From positions 537,726-601,725 of the forward strand of contig UESW01004253.1 in NCBI GenBank assembly GCA_900491605.1: DNA of 64,000 nt, given 5' to 3'. The translations under genes were made by a program, and so were the position numbers. Below are positions 24,905 to 38,147 of this stretch, piece after piece. Origin of the DNA: Calamus simplicifolius (Eukaryota; Streptophyta; Magnoliopsida; Arecales; Arecaceae). The notes under the pieces were generated by a model that searched no databases, was not told the DNA's origin, and saw only the letters and a list, made by a program, of their open reading frames with translations. How positions within the stretch are numbered: the stretch's first letter is position 1; each line of letters starts with the position of its first letter.

Positions 24905-26689
24905 AGAATAAGGGGTGATAATGATACTCATGACCCAAGGCTCATTTTGTTTTATTTTATTTTATTTGGAGCGCGCGTGTGTGTAGCCATTCTTATCAGA
25001 TGCTGTTCATATTCATGCTCGATATAATAAGATCTAAGAAAAAAGAAACTATATATCACTAAAATACAAGATGCTGATAACATTCTAATTGTCAGATCAT
25101 TGCAAAACAACCTACCATACTCAAACCTATGTCTAATATATGAAAACCAATTGTTAACCCTGCCTAGCATACCATGAGGCCCTTAAAATGGAAGATTTTG
25201 CCCAAGGTTAATCTTCTTGCAGCTCAAGGCTCACAAAGACAAGTGTAAAATGGCTTGCAAGAATGTTCACTTTGATGTTGTAGAAATTCCGAAGCGCACA
25301 CTATGACAAAAAATCACGTAACTAGCCATTTGGGCATTACAAGTAACTCGAATCGCACATACTTTACCGACTTTTACTATGAGGTAAATCCGCTTCTTGC
25401 TTAAAGAATTTGGCACATTAATACTGCATAAGAAATTCTGTCCAACCAGATCACCATTCAGATACACAGTACTGTAGTAGTATTAATTGATATGAACATG
25501 TTTCATGTCATTTGTGCTTCGGTATCCTTTTGAAATCTTTGGTAGCAGTCACAAATTTTACTCTTGCAAAAATCAAGTTGTAAACAATGTAATTGAACCA
25601 CATATTGAATAATATAGATTGCTACCACCTCAATGTCATACAGGTAACTTGTTCAGTGAACTATCGAGTTAGTTAACCTGGACAGGTCGCATAAAAAATC
25701 TAGCATTCTTTCTTTTTAATATTTCTTAGGAAACAAGTAAAAGATTGACCAAATGGTGATGAAAAAAGAATTTTCATCTTTGATGATATAAATCATAAAA
25801 GAGGGTAAGATAAATTTAAATTCATAAGATTTCTTTAATTTGAAGAACAAGACAAGCCAAAGCCAACAATATGCCAAACTCAAGGCAGGGCATTAATGCT
25901 AAAGAGCCATTTAAAAATACAAGGTGCATTATGTTTTAGGGTGTCGACTTCCAACTGGTTTAACTGGTTTGATTCATGACATATAGTTCTCTTTATCCTA
26001 GTGTAGTTCTATTTCAGGTCATGTTTCTAGTAATGAAAATATAGATATGCATTAAATCTAAGGAACATTCGTTGGACAGTGAATATGAATTTTAGAATTA
26101 TTAAAATTATCCTTTTAATGGTCAAGTTGTTTAAAAAAAATTAAAAATAATCGAATTTGAAAACTTTATATGCATTCTTTAAAAAATTATGGAACTATAT
26201 TAACGGTCATATTATAAAAAAATTAATTATTCACTATTTAAAAAATATCTCAGTATTTTTTCTACTTTTATTTGTTGAATTATTTAGAAAAAAAATTAAA
26301 ATAATATGACCTACTATATTTCAATATTTTGAGCTTTTTTACTTTTAATAATAGAATTTTAACTCAAATTTTATATTTTATATTTCTAGTTAATATGTCA
26401 TCATTTGAAAATTAAAAATAATTATATATTTTGAAGTATTATTAGTATATTTAAATATTATTCAAAAGTTATATCAGTTTCCATAGTTTAAATTTTTTTA
26501 ATATAATATTCATTACCAACTAAGTTAAGAGTAAGGGTTGTAAATGTTGAATTGCAATTTATTATACATTTATTCATTTTTGACTTCAAAGAAAAAAAAA
26601 AGTAAAATTCTTAATTCAACCAATAATTTCTTCTAAAATTAAAAACAGAAAAATGATTTCATCAGTTGAATTGAAGATTTATGGAATCG
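24905..26689. other. AT-rich spacer
   Basis: No gene recognised on either strand; open frames of 60-75 codons look random. Homology to the RLP 3' flank resumes at about 26690. Confidence 0.5.
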
Positions 26690-27900
26690 TCAGTTCAACT
26701 AATTATTTCATCACTTCACGCGCACGCTCACATAGCCGAAATCACTTTGGGCCATCTTTTCCAAATTGGCTCATCAGAAAACTCATTTCAACTCTGCCCA
26801 ATTCTCCTAGGCAAAACTGAGTTTGGATGCTCAATTATAGACAACCAAACCAACCTTGAAATAATGGGGTATGGTGCTTGAATTTTTATTTTTATTTTAA
26901 TTTTGTCCATGTGTGTCTATTTTGGCACCCATTTACATAAAAACCTATTAAGCTCTGAAGCTACTGTCCATTTCTGCTCCATGTTGTCAAGCCAAAATGG
27001 CCCCTTTCAACCATGTAGAGAAAATTTATGGACTTGTTTGGCTTTCTAATGTAATGTGAATGCTTCCACTAATAACGTTTTAGCCTTTTATTATCAAAGG
27101 TTTCTGAGTAATGAAGGTGGAGATCTCAAGATAACTAACCACCATAAGATTTTGACACATGCCATTTGTCAGTCAACTACTCAAAATATTTGATAATTGC
27201 ATTGCATTTGATGCTCAAATATTATATTTGCATATTACGATAAGTCTGTTAAAAACTTTTGATCGAACTAGTGGCTATGCTTCATGCATAAGTTAGTTAA
27301 ATTCATCATGGCAGATTAAATTTTTGATTCTTATAATATTGCATTGAAGATGGAATTTAGATCATTTATGTAGCATCATGACTTGACCAACTTCGACGCA
27401 ATGAAGTTCTCACCTTACCGTGGACGTGATCCAGAAGTGCTTAAGGATGAGCTCTTCAATCAAGAATGAGCGAAAGAGGATGTAAACAAACTAGACTTTG
27501 GTATACGCATAACTGATAAGAGAGGCCTAGTCCATGAAACACATTCCATGTAGTCCACCACTTCTCACTTCTAATTTTACAAGTTTTAATTTCATTTACT
27601 TGTGATATTGCTTTCGTTAGAAGGCTATGAATCTCATTTCACCACTTTAATTAAATCAATAATGGACTTCTTAGAATGAAAATCAAAACTATTTATTATA
27701 ATCTTAGTTATATAAAATATTAAAAATAAAAGTTTTTATGTAGAGTTATTAATTAAACATGCGTTAAGCCATAGAAATATGAACTATAGCAATATGGTTG
27801 ATGACCAAAAACATGATAGAAACTTTATAATTTATAATTCCAAACTGTTGATTCTAATATATATTAATATTAATATATAAAGATTTATAGTCAAAAGTCC
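26690..27900. repeat. Orphan RLP 3' flank (no gene attached)
   Basis: Aligns with 20500-21600 (shared words include CTCAATTATAGACAA-like and TTGTTTGGCTTTCTAATG). It shows the same order of blocks as the 3' flanks of the RLP copies, yet no RLP coding sequence precedes it. Confidence 0.7.
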
Positions 27901-30900
27901 ATGAAACCCATTCCATGAAGTCCATTCCATGAACTGATGAGAGCCTTCTAGCATCCCGGCTTGGAGGTCATCATTACTTTCACATAAAAAAGATCATTGA
28001 CTACTCAGCCAACAAAATCTATATGCATGACTTGCAAAGATGACAACCAGTTGCTAAAACAAAAACTTAATTGTTTATTACTTAAACGGACCATCATTTA
28101 CTTGAGTCCGTGCATGGTTGTTAGGTAAGATCACTGCTGTATAACCTTGCGCCTTGCAACGCTAGCTTGTAGAGGTACGGGAGAAGAGGACTCATAATTG
28201 ATTCTCTTTTTTAAGCGTGAAATCCAAATCTTATCTAAACGATTACCAAATACCCACCCTAACTGTTGCATATTTTGCAGAACTTTAGGCTACGCAAAAA
28301 AGCTAGCTGGTCCTCCCAGTGGACTCCTTCAAACACTGAATGAGTTATATATATTCTATTCTTACTCTCTGGTAAATTAAATGACAAATGTATACACGTT
28401 TAAATAAATGTAAATAAAGTTTGATGGTAGTGTAATCTCCCTTATAAAAGAAAAGACATGCGCGACGATTCAGTTCTCATATGGCACATAAGAAATTTTT
28501 TGTTATTTTTACTTTTTTACATAATGCTTATGATAAATATTGATAATTAATTGCCGTTACTATTGGCCCATAAAAAAACAAAATCATGAAGTGCCAGTAA
28601 AAATATTTGTGGCATTTTTTTTAAGCTATTGGCAGTATTTATTAATGTGGAGAATAGAAAAATATTTTGTTAAGTCCATGCATGGTTTTACTCGCAGAGA
28701 TCACTATTGCATCGCCTTGCAACGCTAGCCCACAGAGGTAGGCTACGGGTGAGGAAACTTTGGGACGCTATTCCTTGAATACCTAAACTCACTCGGCAAT
28801 GTGTTGATCGACCTCGACACAAAAATTATTGAGTTTCCTTCTGAATTTTGAGATCAAAATCTGGTCCAAACCCCTTTAGGCCAGGCCCAAAGCCCAGCAC
28901 GGGTCCATCATCATCCCTAACTGCTGCATCTTTCGGCAAACTGTAGACCATGCACCCAAACTGATCCTCTCAGAGGACTCCATTATTGAACTTCCAAACA
29001 TTGACAGACTTATATTTTATTCTTACCCTCTAGTTAAATTACCAAGAGGTTTCACTTGCAAGCAACGTGGCAGCTCTATACCCGTTTAAAGTTGAAGAAT
29101 AAATTGAAGTACCAAATTCTGCTGGAATTTAAATGTAACATCGAACCGTCAAATATAACTAGCTAGCGTCGAGAGAGGTTTAGGTTTTGGTTGTAATCTT
29201 TGTTTCACCTGAAAGCATCATCCATTGACATCTTGATCCATCACCGCTACATACGAGCAATACTTCTTCTCTCTGGAACAAAGTTCACGTCCCATCATTA
29301 ATTTACTTAAAGATAATTTACAGGACCTGGAATTAATTTCTTTTAAATTATAGACAGCTATAAATTATGTGGATGAATGGCCTCTAGCATGTCTCGTCAC
29401 CTTAGATATGTCCATGCCCGGTTTACTTGACTTACAGTGACATCAGCGACTATTAATATCGTAGAAAAATATTAAGCTAATGGCTAAAATTGCATGACTT
29501 GAGAATGGGTTATCATTTACTTGGCTTGAGAATGGACAACTATATTAACCTGACATGAGAATATTGGATTTTCTCTTTCTTGAATATAGAATGGGCTATC
29601 GTTGTCTTGACTCGAGAATGAACTATCATTTACTTGAGAATGGACTACCGTTTACTTGACTTGAGAAAAGACCATTTATTTATGCAGCTTAGATCGATCT
29701 GTTATTATGCGGTGAAAGTCGAGTTTCTGTGTCAATCTGTGTTCTCCAATGCACTAAAACATGATTGCAAAGTTTAGCATTAATCTAACAGCAGTTCACA
29801 GCGTAACACACCGAGGAATGCATAGCGAACAAAGTTCTCTCGTGCAGCAGCAGAGACAAAACATGCCTTCACTCATGACGTACTTGAAATTCCTTCAAAA
29901 AGTTCGTCTCATGGGTGACGCTAGATCACTTTTCATACGCTCTGAAAGCTAATGATGCATCCAAAACATGACATTAATTTACTCGTTATGACACATCAAA
30001 AAGTTGATGATTAATCCTCTTTCATTAAGAAAAAACCATGGATTAAAGCATGACTAGATCTGATTATCATCGCAAATAAATCTAATTATCAACATGCATT
30101 GAAGCATGACAAGGTATGATTGCCCGTCATGAGTTAGTCTTGACGAAATTGAATATTAGTGTGTCATATTGATCATGATCATTACATAGCTAATATCAGC
30201 ACTAATATAACAGTAATAATTCATAATAGACAAGGCTTTGAATCCTAAATAAATTTATAGCTATACTTAAATAAATTATGAATTTCAGGTATTTAGGATC
30301 ATATTAGTGGTTACGTGATCATGCTATATGTCCAATACAGTTAGTTAATAGGTTAAGGCATGACATGGCTCCTACTATAACTACTATAACTACGATCAGA
30401 CGTACGTAAATCATGCGCATAGAGGCTTGTCTCCAACTGGAAACATCATCCATCAAAATCCCGATCACATTAATCATGAGAAATAGTCGTTGCCGTCTCT
30501 ATGTGGGCGAAGTCCAATTCTCGCCCTTTATCTGAGAAAATTTACCAGTAAATAAATAGATTCCTTCAAGGTTACGTTAAGCTATAAAATCGTGGATGAT
30601 AGAAGTCTTCCATCAACATGGCATGGAGGTCATCACTAGTCATTTTCTCACATAAAGATCATGCATGCTTCACGCAATGCAACGAAGTCCATACATGATT
30701 TGGAAAGATAACAGCTAGTTACCTAAATTCACTCCGCGATCGATGGATCGCTTCGACTCGACCCAAAATTCATTGTCACTCAATTTTGACCCAAACCCTT
30801 TAGGCCAGCATAAAGCCAGCTTCCAGCAGCTTAATTAGCATGGAGGTCATCAGTGGTCCATTTCGGATAATGTGATTCATGGTGTATGACTAGTTACCTG

Positions 30901-31672
30901 AAGTAAGTCCATGCTTAATGCTTTGCTTTAACTCGTAGCGATGGCTAGTTGCTTAACTTGAGGATGGGCCACGTACGGTTAACGAGGCTTGAGAATGGAC
31001 GGCTATCAACTTGAGATGAGAATGGCTTCTCTCTCTCCTCCTGAATTGAGAATGGGCCATCGTTTTCTCGACTTGAGAATGGACAACCGTTTACTTGAGA
31101 ATGGACCACTTGTAACTGCATGTAATTCGACGAACACAACAGATTTTGTGATTCCTGTTCCGTCTGTGTCCTCCGTTGGCCCAAGGATTTATAGGTAAAT
31201 TGCTGACAAGCTGATGAAATTGAATTTTGGTGCATGATATTGACTATGATGGCACAACTAATATCATTTTTGTATACTGATGATCATTCGCATTAGATAA
31301 TGCTTTAAATCCTAAATAAATTTGATATTCTAGTTAAATTACTGAATTATAAAATTTTAGATCTTGCATAATTTTTAAGATTACATTTAGTAGTTATGCG
31401 GTTATGTCACACGTCTAGTCCAGATAACAAGTTGGAGTATGACATGACTCTTATTATAACTATTTATCAAGGTATTTGAAAGATCTATGGACTCATCAAA
31501 CATAAAGTCATGCAAGGAGAGGCCCGAAAACCTTATCCACTCAAATCCCGATCCCATGGTTCCTCTTATCTAATAAAATTTATGAAAACAGAAATGGATT
31601 CCTTTCGGGTTACGTTAAGCTATAAAAACAAGTGGATGATAAGAACCTTCTAGCAGCCTGGCATGGAGGTCA

Positions 31673-31694
31673 TCATATATATATATATATATAT
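31673..31694. repeat. (AT)n microsatellite
   Basis: Eleven AT units inside an orphan 5' flank. Confidence 0.9.
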
Positions 31695-31695
31695 T

Positions 31696-31815
31696 CACTA
31701 TCATATAAAGATCATGACTATGCATGAACTTGCAAAGATAACAACCAGTTACTACCACTATCATATAAAGATCATGACTATGCATGAACTTGCAAAGATA
31801 ACAACCAGTTACTAC
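31696..31815. repeat. Perfect-looking tandem duplication, period 60
   Basis: CACTATCATATAAAGATCAT at 31696 recurs at 31756, and the following 40 bases are the same in both. It lies inside an orphan 5' flank. Confidence 0.95.
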
Positions 31816-32545
31816 CACAAAAACCTAATGGTCGATGACTTGACTCCACAACAGACCATCATCTAATCTATTATATTCCAGTCCGTTCATGGTTTATGTG
31901 ACTTGTAAAGCTCACCACCATATCGGCCGTGTTGCACCACCAGCCCAAGCCCAACGACGTAGGTTACGGGTCAGGAGAAGAATTAGTGAAAGGATTTCTT
32001 AATTCCTTAAATTGACTCTACGATGGATTTCTTCGACTAAACCCAAAATTTATTTTCACATGGAAACGTAGAAACCAATTTTGACCCAATTCCTTTTTAG
32101 TTCTGGCCCAATTAATGCCCTAATTGTTACATCTTTTGAGAAAACTTAATTTAGGCGACACAATTAAAAGCTGATCCACTCAGATGACTCCTTTAAACTT
32201 TCTAACATTGACAAGAGTTCCATCACATTCCAACTCCATTAGATTACCAAGAGATCGATTTCATTGGCAAGCAACCAGGCACCTACAAATTAACTTATTT
32301 GAAGTTAAAGAATCGATTGATGCCTTATCCTTCTTGCTTTACAATATATAAATCACTTAACTAACTCTCAAATTTTTCGTTGTGGGACTATTAGAAGGGG
32401 CATCACAATAACCTTTCAAATTACCTTCAGCTATAAAACCATGTGAATGAATAAAGCCTTCTAGCATGTCTAGTCACCTTAGATATGTCCATGCATGGTT
32501 TACTTGCAGTGACGAGCCACTCTTACTACCGTGGAAAATTAAGCT

Positions 32546-32745
32546 AATTTTATTTCATTTTTTACTTGTGATTACTACTTTTACTAAAAGTCATTAAATC
32601 CTGCAATGAAATCAATGATGAATCCCTCAAAATAAAATCAACACTGTCTTTTATAATCTTAAAAAATATAAATATTTAAAAATAATATTTTTTTATTTAA
32701 AAGTATCTTAAATATGCATCAAATCTATGGAAAGTGATGATAGCG
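32546..32745. repeat. Orphan RLP 3' flank fragment fused to a 5' flank
   Basis: Aligns with 21350-21530 and 27600-27780 (AAAGTCATTAAATCC, then AATCAATGATG). It abuts 5' flank sequence directly, with the gene missing. A related fragment occurs at 39540-39665. Confidence 0.65.
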
Positions 32746-32751
32746 ACAGAG

Positions 32752-32752
<1 letters not shown>

Positions 32753-32821
<69 letters not shown>
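32753..32821. repeat. (TA)n microsatellite
   Basis: About 34 TA units. Confidence 0.97.
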
Positions 32822-32822
<1 letters not shown>

Positions 32823-33192
32823 CTCTTTTATTTTCTATATTTTTATTTTTATTTATTATCTTTCATTTAGATATTTATCTAATATATTTAAAATTTTCCT
32901 TTTAGTACTATTTAACAATGTTATTTGTGACATTTACTAATTTTCACAATCACATCTTTTAGTATATAATGAATACTAAACTTTGATGTGATAGTTGAAA
33001 TAATATTACAAAACATGCTACTTCATATTAATTTTCATTATTTTCTTAAAAAATATTGTTAATGAAGTACTACTGATTAAATAATTTATTTTATTTTATA
33101 TGATAATATTCAAAAATTAATAATCAAACTTAACCCACCTAGTTCATGACAGATTGGCCGTGCGCCCATGGCACCGCACGTACTGCGGCCCA

Positions 33193-33360
33193 ATGGACCA
33201 TGGCATGAATTGCACGCATGGTGATATGAGCGCGCGGCCAATCCGGATGCTCGATGCGCGCCTTGTGCACCGGCCTATGGACCATGGCATGCACTGCACG
33301 CATAGTGATATGAGCATGCGGCCAATTCGGATGCCCGATGCACACTTTGTGCATCAAAGG
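33193..33360. repeat. GC-rich tandem repeat, two 84-bp units
   Basis: ATGGACCATGGCATG at 33193 recurs at 33277 and the rest of the unit follows with about 10 differences. The block is far richer in G+C than its surroundings. Open frames of about 90-110 codons on both strands come from the repeat (84 is divisible by three) and are not called genes. Confidence 0.85.
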
Positions 33361-34900
33361 CCGATCGGTGCACAAAGACTTTCCTTGATCAACATTAGGC
33401 GAACGGGTACCTCCCCCGGCCCAACAAATTAAACCCACTCTTACTTGCCATATTGACTTCATTGCCATCAGGTGGAGTTTAGAAAGAGTTCCGCTGTTGT
33501 AGAAGAGAAGGAGAGGGTTTGATTGAATTTTTCTTTTCGAAGCAATGGTGAGAGGGTTGGCTTGGCATTAGGCTTTGATTGATGAGTCCACATACTCAGC
33601 ACGAGCAGGGTCCCTACAAAGTGTTTGTAGTTGCTTAGATATCAAACTACTAACTATATGTGGGTAGTATTGTAATTAACAAGAAGTTTGAGGGCATGAG
33701 GGAGAGGTTTTCCGAATGGTAGAATTGAAGTCTAGTTTTCCAAAAAAAAAAACCTTATAAAAGTATCGAAGTTGAACTCTTATTGGCAAGCAAGGTGCAT
33801 ATGGATTAGAATTCATCCTCTTTGGAATCACTCAAATTTAGTCCAAATTCTATCTTAAATTTACAGTAAATTATCGGGCAATTTACTAGCAAGCAACAGC
33901 CTGTTGCTTTAATCAACTATTACAAGTTGGAGGATATATTGAAGTATCATGAGTCCTATTATAAACAAATCACTTGTCATTTGAAAGGTGCCATGAAGCT
34001 GGAGGTGGTAGGAACATAGCCCAGTGCCATATTCCTGACTTGAATCCAACTAAAAAAAATAGGATCAAAGCTTTTTTTTTTATATATAATAAGAACCCGA
34101 GATAACCCAAAAAATTTAGGTCCGAATGATCCAAAAATGATCCAGAAATATTTTATTGAGTCTTATTAAAATATTGAGTCTCCCAAATGATCCAAAATGA
34201 TGTTTGTCGAAAAATATATAAGCTTTGATCACCGCTTATCATTGGTTATTCAAATATGAAGGTAAAATATAATTTTAATTTTATTATTTTAAAAATTTAT
34301 CTAAATGGTATTATATAATTTTATGATCTATCAACTAAATTATCTACATAATTAATATTTTAATATTTTATATTTTAAATATATAATTATTGATGTCAAT
34401 GTGACTTAACAAATGATGGATTAGAAAAACATTTTTTTTAGTTAAGAGTTATTAAAGGAAGGACATCAATAGCTTTAAATACCCTTAAAGGGAAGATGAA
34501 AGAGTAGAATTAGATATAACTTTGCTCTTCTTTTTTGGATTAAGCATATTTCAATATTTGCTCTCTTTTTTGACAATCTAATTAATAATTGGACATTGAT
34601 GTTTGCTTAATTTTAGAAGTACACTTTTATGGATTGTTACTTAATTATATTATTTTAATATTTTAAACTATTATTTCTTTTAGTATTTTTATGGATTGTT
34701 ACTTAATTATATTATTTTAATATTTTAAACTATTATTTCTTTTAGTATTTACTCAAGCTATCATTTTGTGTCAAACTGGTTTAGCATTTAGAGTAACAAA
34801 AAGTAAGAAAAAGAAAAGAAAAGACAAAGAATTAAATTAATCATTAATAAATTATTTAAAAAATATGTATTAAATTCTTGCCAAATGCAATGAGTTGTCT
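33361..34900. other. Spacer with a 62-bp tandem duplication
   Basis: 34625-34686 is repeated at 34687-34748 (TTTTATGGATTGTTACTTAA in both). Otherwise AT-rich DNA with no recognised gene. Confidence 0.7.
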
Positions 34901-35233
34901 TGCCAAACTCAATAGGCATGAGCTAGGTTAGGAGTGGCTACAATGCCATATTTTTGAATGGACTTAGGAGAGCATGATAGTAATCCATCCAAATAGCCCA
35001 TCAAACCATAGCATAGCTAATGAGAAGTGAATGGAATTAGGCTTTCCAGAAAAGATAATTGGTAGGTATAAGTTTCAAGGGTTGTTGAGTTGTTACGTTA
35101 CGAGAAATTAAAAGAGTTTGAGCGGTAGAAGAAAGATTGGTGACAACTTGAGTGATTGACATTCCCTTAACCATTGGGAAAAAAATCATACTTGGATCAA
35201 GCTCGCTCAAGCAAGTAGCAACTCTGATACCAC
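34901..35233 (-). mobile_element. Degenerate copia fragment: primer site and start of gag
   Basis: The minus strand carries TGGTATCAGAGT at 35221-35232, a tRNA-Met primer site. About 45 bases later an ATG (35174) begins a Gag-like peptide (MVKGMSITQVVTNLSSTAQ, later LIPTNYLFWKA), the usual 'NYLLW' motif of copia Gag N-termini. It runs into stops after about 45 codons, and similarity fades near 34920. The adjoining 5' LTR should lie to the right (35238 onward) but I cannot find its other end. Protease, integrase and RT are absent. Confidence 0.6.
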
Positions 35234-37753
35234 GTAAGGAAAATACAAAATCAAGAGGGAAGAAAGAGCAGCTTGGTTATTTTATGATACATGATTAGGA
35301 TTACAATTTAAAATTTAAAATATATAAATCCCTGAAATACAACATCAAAATTGTATCTTTTCATAAGCATATTTAGTAATTCAAAATTTAAAAATTAAAC
35401 ACTCATCTGGTAGCAATGATGGATGCGTTGATTGGTTGCGAAGAAGATATTGTTGTGATATGGAGCACCTCATACTTGCTTGACATTTCACTCATTTAAG
35501 CAGCAATGAACTTAAAAAGATACTTGCTTGACATTTCATAAGTATATTCTCATACTTGTTGGAAAAAGGCTTAATTAGATGAGTTAAGTTGAATTGAGAA
35601 GCATCAATGAACTTAGTAGAGGTATTAGGCACCCAAATATTGTGGAAAACATTGTAAATAATACTATAAAAGTCTATCGAAGAAATTGTAGATAAACCAT
35701 AAAAATTTTGATCTCCAGAAAAATTAGTCGTCCATCTGTAACGGAGAAGTATGATAATAGCACTGGAATTGGCAAATTAATGCTAACCTCGACATATAAT
35801 TCCCCGTGGACGAGATTTTGAATGCTAAAACACTACTTACATGGTTACAAACACTACAAGCGTTTATGACATGCCAAATGATCATAAAAAGTAATAATAA
35901 TAGTTGAGCTCGCTAGCACTGGGCTGGCGACTCAAAAGTGATCAGCTACCCTCATAACTCACACTAATTCCATGATTGAAAACACATTTCGTTACTTCTA
36001 TGTGAAATAAAAAATGAGGTTTGTCAAATTGAGGACCATCTTTCCTATCTTAATGAATACATCTTTTCTACCTGGTTAAGGACATGTTGACCATTTCTAA
36101 AAGTCTATTTGAGCAATAACCAGAGAAGAGGTTCTTGAGAAAGGAGAAGCCCGAAACGGCATGGCTTTATGTTACAAATTGATTTTTCTAAAAATTATAA
36201 ATGAAACATCAATCAATCGGTTTAAAAAGTCCTTTCCATAATACTTAAATTACATCTTTTATATTTAGCAATAAATAGGAGAAGGTGCTCTTGAACAGGG
36301 GGAGGCATCATTATTGTAGTTGATCAATAGTAATGGTAAAACATAGCAAGATTAAGGTAGTGTTTGTTTTAGAAACAAAATAGATAGAAGGCTCAGAATA
36401 AACCCTATGCCTGCCAACAACTTTTGAAAAACAGCAAGGAATAGTTATTCATGTCAAACCTGCTCATGCGACGCATATATAATTGTTTCAAGGCTATCAT
36501 TTGCCACTCCTAAATGAAACCATTTCTTGTGCTTTCCTCCTTTTCTTTTTAATTTAGAAAAACCACCTCAGCCCAGAGTTGTTCCAGAAATTTTAACCGA
36601 ACTAGAATAGGAATAACAAAAGTAATATTGATTCTTAATCCAATTTTCATATCTTTGAACCAAATACAGAGCAGTGAAGCATGTGCCTGGGGAGTATAGT
36701 TGGCGTAAGGGTTGTCGTATGCCTCATGCCTGCTCAAGTGCCTTTAGAAGGCAGGCATAAACAGTGAATAGTTAGTTGTATAGGTCAAACCTATTTATGC
36801 AATGCAGTATTCCATGGATGAGCTGTCATAAGCTATTCCTAGAATAAAACTATAATTTATGTTTACCTTTTACCTTTTTAATAGAAAAAAAACCCTCATC
36901 CAAAAGTTATTCCAAGAATTGGAGACAAACAAAAACTGAAATAAGTTGCGGAGTGGCTATTCTCATTGACATAACTTTTGTTATTCCCAATTTTCTAATT
37001 CCCTAACCAATCAGAGCCTGAATATCGCACTACGATAAGCCTTAGAGATCCTCTAGTTGCCAAACTCAACTCATTTCACAAAGCAAGGCCTATGATACAA
37101 AACAACGCCACCCCACCATGATACACAAAGCAAGGCCTATGATACAAAACTCAACTCATTTTTCAAAAAAGGCCATACTTTGAAGGTGTTTTAGGCACCA
37201 CAGGATGCTAAAGCTACATGTTGCTGCTCAGGCAGTCATCTAATATATTCATATTTAGAAGACATATAAAAAATAAATAAACTTTTAATTAGATTAAAAG
37301 TGATTGTAATTTTATATTGGTTGTCAATCTACTGCAATCATTTTCTTTTTTAATTCAATTTTGGGATCGACTATGCATAAAATTCATCCATAGATAGAGT
37401 TATTGTAGATAAAAGTAAAAAATTAAAAGTAACCAAGTAACAATTCGGAAAACTGATAAGCATGGTAGAGATGGTGGATGAGAGGATGCTGATTGTTTGG
37501 GCTTCTTAGGTGGGCTACTTGGTTGCACATTACGTGGGCTTCTTACATATAGGGATGGCCTAGACCCATGCTACGATGCATTGGCTGGCTAGAAGGCTGC
37601 AAGTGCGTGAGTTGTTGCATGCGAGTTCTTGAAACAATGGTCACCTTGGTTAAAGGAATTTAGCTTTTAGTGGAAACAAATGACTTGTGGACTAAATTAT
37701 AAATCTGTATCTTGTAAAAAAAAGGTTCTATTGGAAAGATCAGGATAGCTAGA
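35234..37753. other. Spacer, possibly LTR remnant at the left
   Basis: The first few hundred bases may be LTR of the copia fragment. A short tandem duplication of AAGCAAGGCCTATGATACAA occurs at 37081 and 37128. Two loosely similar blocks lie at 36440-36680 and 36760-36990. No gene is recognised. Confidence 0.45.
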
Positions 37754-38147
37754 AATAATAGTTTTACCCTCAAGGGATAGCTGGAGGAATAACCAGCTAT
37801 TCCTCCAGTCCCTAGGAAATAAGTTCAGGGGATAACCTCTCTGGTTAACTTTATTCCCAGCTATCCTTCGTAGTTATGGCTTTTGAGAATAAAGGAAATA
37901 TCCCTTTATCCCAAAAGCCATAACTAAGAAGGATAGCTAGAAATAAAGTTAACCAGAGGGGATAATCCATGTTTAAACATGGTCCCTTTTTCTCAAAAGC
38001 CATAACTACGAAGGATAGCTAGGAATAAAGTTAACCAGAGGGGATAATCCATGTTTAAACATGGGTTATTCCCTGAACTTATTCTCTAGGGACTGGAGAA
38101 ATAGCTGGTTATTCCTCCAACTATCCCTTTAGGACAAAACTATTATT
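37754..38147. mobile_element. Foldback (long inverted repeat) element, 394 bp
   Basis: The ends are inverted copies of each other: AATAATAGTTTTACCCTCAA at 37754 pairs with the complement of the sequence ending CTATTATT at 38147. The outer arms (37754-37830 and 38064-38147) flank an inner arm (37831-37894). The inner arm is inverted at 37901-37967 and again at 37983-38050. Two ATGTTTAAACAT palindromes lie at 37969-37980 and 38051-38062. No open frame of note is present. This is the form of a foldback or MITE-like DNA transposon. I cannot assign a superfamily because no clean target duplication is evident. Confidence 0.8.

Larger units (their letters stand above)
27901..32545. repeat. Orphan RLP 5' flanks, several partial copies
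   Basis: 27940-29480, 30490-30900 and 31560-32540 each align with parts of the 5' flanks of copies 2 and 3. Examples are the motif series around GCCTTCTAGCA, TTTCACTTGCAAGCAA and GTTGAAGAATAAATTGAAGT. 29500-29680 and 30950-31110 carry the dispersed GAGAATGGAC minisatellite. 29761-29930 matches 42031-42190 and 44620-44780. No RLP coding sequence is left. Confidence 0.65.

Noticed and set aside
33139..33468. Open frames of 92 and 109 codons
   Set aside because: Both arise from the 84-bp tandem repeat; neither has a recognised domain.
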